64,000 nt of DNA from Adineta ricciae. Taxonomy: Eukaryota > Rotifera > Eurotatoria > Adinetida > Adinetidae. Below are positions 63,501-64,000 of this stretch, piece after piece. The stretch is taken from NCBI GenBank assembly GCA_905250025.1, contig CAJNOJ010000030.1:186001-250000 (forward strand), given 5' to 3'. The notes beneath the pieces were generated by a model. That model was not told the origin of the DNA, made no database searches, and saw nothing but the letters and a program-made list of their open reading frames with translations. The position numbers were made by a program, and so were the translations under genes. How positions within the stretch are numbered: position 1 is the stretch's first letter; each line of letters opens with the position of its first letter.

Positions 63501-64000
63501 ATATCTCTATCTCTTCGTCACGCTTAGCAATTCTCTTTCTAGATCAGCGAATTTATTGATCATCTCTTTTTAGCTTGTGGCCAACCAGAAGAGAAGATTT
63601 GTCAATTATCATGCAGTATACTTCTTCAATGTAACATTCTCTAGTGTGATATCCTTCTTATTTAGATCATATTGTTTCTTCTGATAATGTCTTGGCGATT
63701 GCTCTACCATCAGGTCCACAAGATATTCAATTTGAGTTCACTGCTGCCAATCGTTCAAACACCGCTATGGTAAATTCAAAGTTCTTTTTGTCGTAGTAGA
63801 TTGTATTAGTTATGATTTAGATGGACGAATTAGGTCGAGTTCTTTTATCAATGTGTTCGACAATACCGGACGGTCTTGTCGTATTCTTCTGTTCCTATGA
63901 CCATTTACAAAAAACGTATGCTTATTTTGAAAAGACTTCTGTCTTGAGTAAAATTGCAGCAAAAAAGAAGGTTTGAGAATGAAAAAGTTCCATCTATCTC
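60580..64000 (+). CDS. DDX11: Iron-sulfur DNA helicase DDX11/CHL1 (3' end beyond window)
   Basis: This XPD/FANCJ-family 5'-3' helicase acts in sister-chromatid cohesion and G-quadruplex processing. The start at 60580 gives an acidic leader (KFDDDDINDEELLAACC) that joins in phase to FGFPFEPYQIQVDFM. Walker A reads ESPTGTGKSLSL across an intron. Then come CTRTHSQI (motif Ia), the iron-sulfur cysteines (SRQNLC-type, CGCAFLQQD and LNSCPYYATR), LVVLPYQTLMHKSTRE, and the DEAH box VVIIDEAHNLPDA. Later exons carry VNEARSVIVA joined to GGTMRP, SSDNVLAIALPSGPQ, and DELGRVLLSMCSTIPDGLVV. The gene continues past 64000; the last helicase motifs are missing. Numerous introns of 45-70 bp. Some mid-gene joins are approximate. 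Confidence 0.93.

Overview
The window looks like nuclear DNA of a small-genome, AT-rich animal, most likely a bdelloid rotifer. The grounds are dense genes on both strands, GT-AG introns mostly 40-70 bp long, single-exon F-box/leucine-rich-repeat genes, a tandem cluster of adhesion GPCRs, nicotinic and peptide-type receptors, and complete sets of metazoan housekeeping genes. Nothing suggests bacterial, organellar or viral DNA. Exon joins were worked out by hand from reading frame and splice signals. Intron phases agree at the joins checked base by base, but no RNA evidence was available.

Layout. 1-11.8 kb, minus strand: a truncated first exon, an ATGL/PNPLA2-like triglyceride lipase, then a tight run of GTPBP10, PCID2, CARHSP1 and PSMC1/Rpt2, with an F-box protein upstream. 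12.4-15.0 kb, plus strand: an ABHD4/ABHD5-family hydrolase and a small secreted protein. 15.9-29.2 kb, plus strand: an unrelated decayed fragment, an adhesion-GPCR pseudogene and three apparently intact adhesion GPCRs. 29.6-37.6 kb, plus strand: SEC23 and a divergent nicotinic receptor alpha-type subunit. 37.9-45.3 kb, minus strand: an HPS4-like BLOC-3 subunit and the SNF2 helicase RAD54L2/ARIP4. 46.3-49.4 kb, plus strand: EME1, PHOSPHO2-like phosphatase and CLPP, tightly packed. 49.8-52.5 kb, minus strand: a small hypothetical protein and a rhodopsin-family GPCR. 55.3-64 kb: ODF2/cenexin (plus), a small repeated calcium-loop protein (minus), and the DDX11/CHL1 helicase (plus, running off the right edge).

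Themes. Two runs of same-strand genes have 19-161 bp between coding regions, with good splice acceptors just before the downstream start codons and no obvious matching donor. This pattern fits operons resolved by spliced-leader trans-splicing. The adhesion GPCR cluster shows sharp-edged blocks of near identity inside otherwise diverged genes, which looks like gene conversion. A lipase and a homologue of its co-activator family lie about 9 kb apart. The nicotinic subunit and the rhodopsin-type GPCR both carry unusual residues at functionally central positions.
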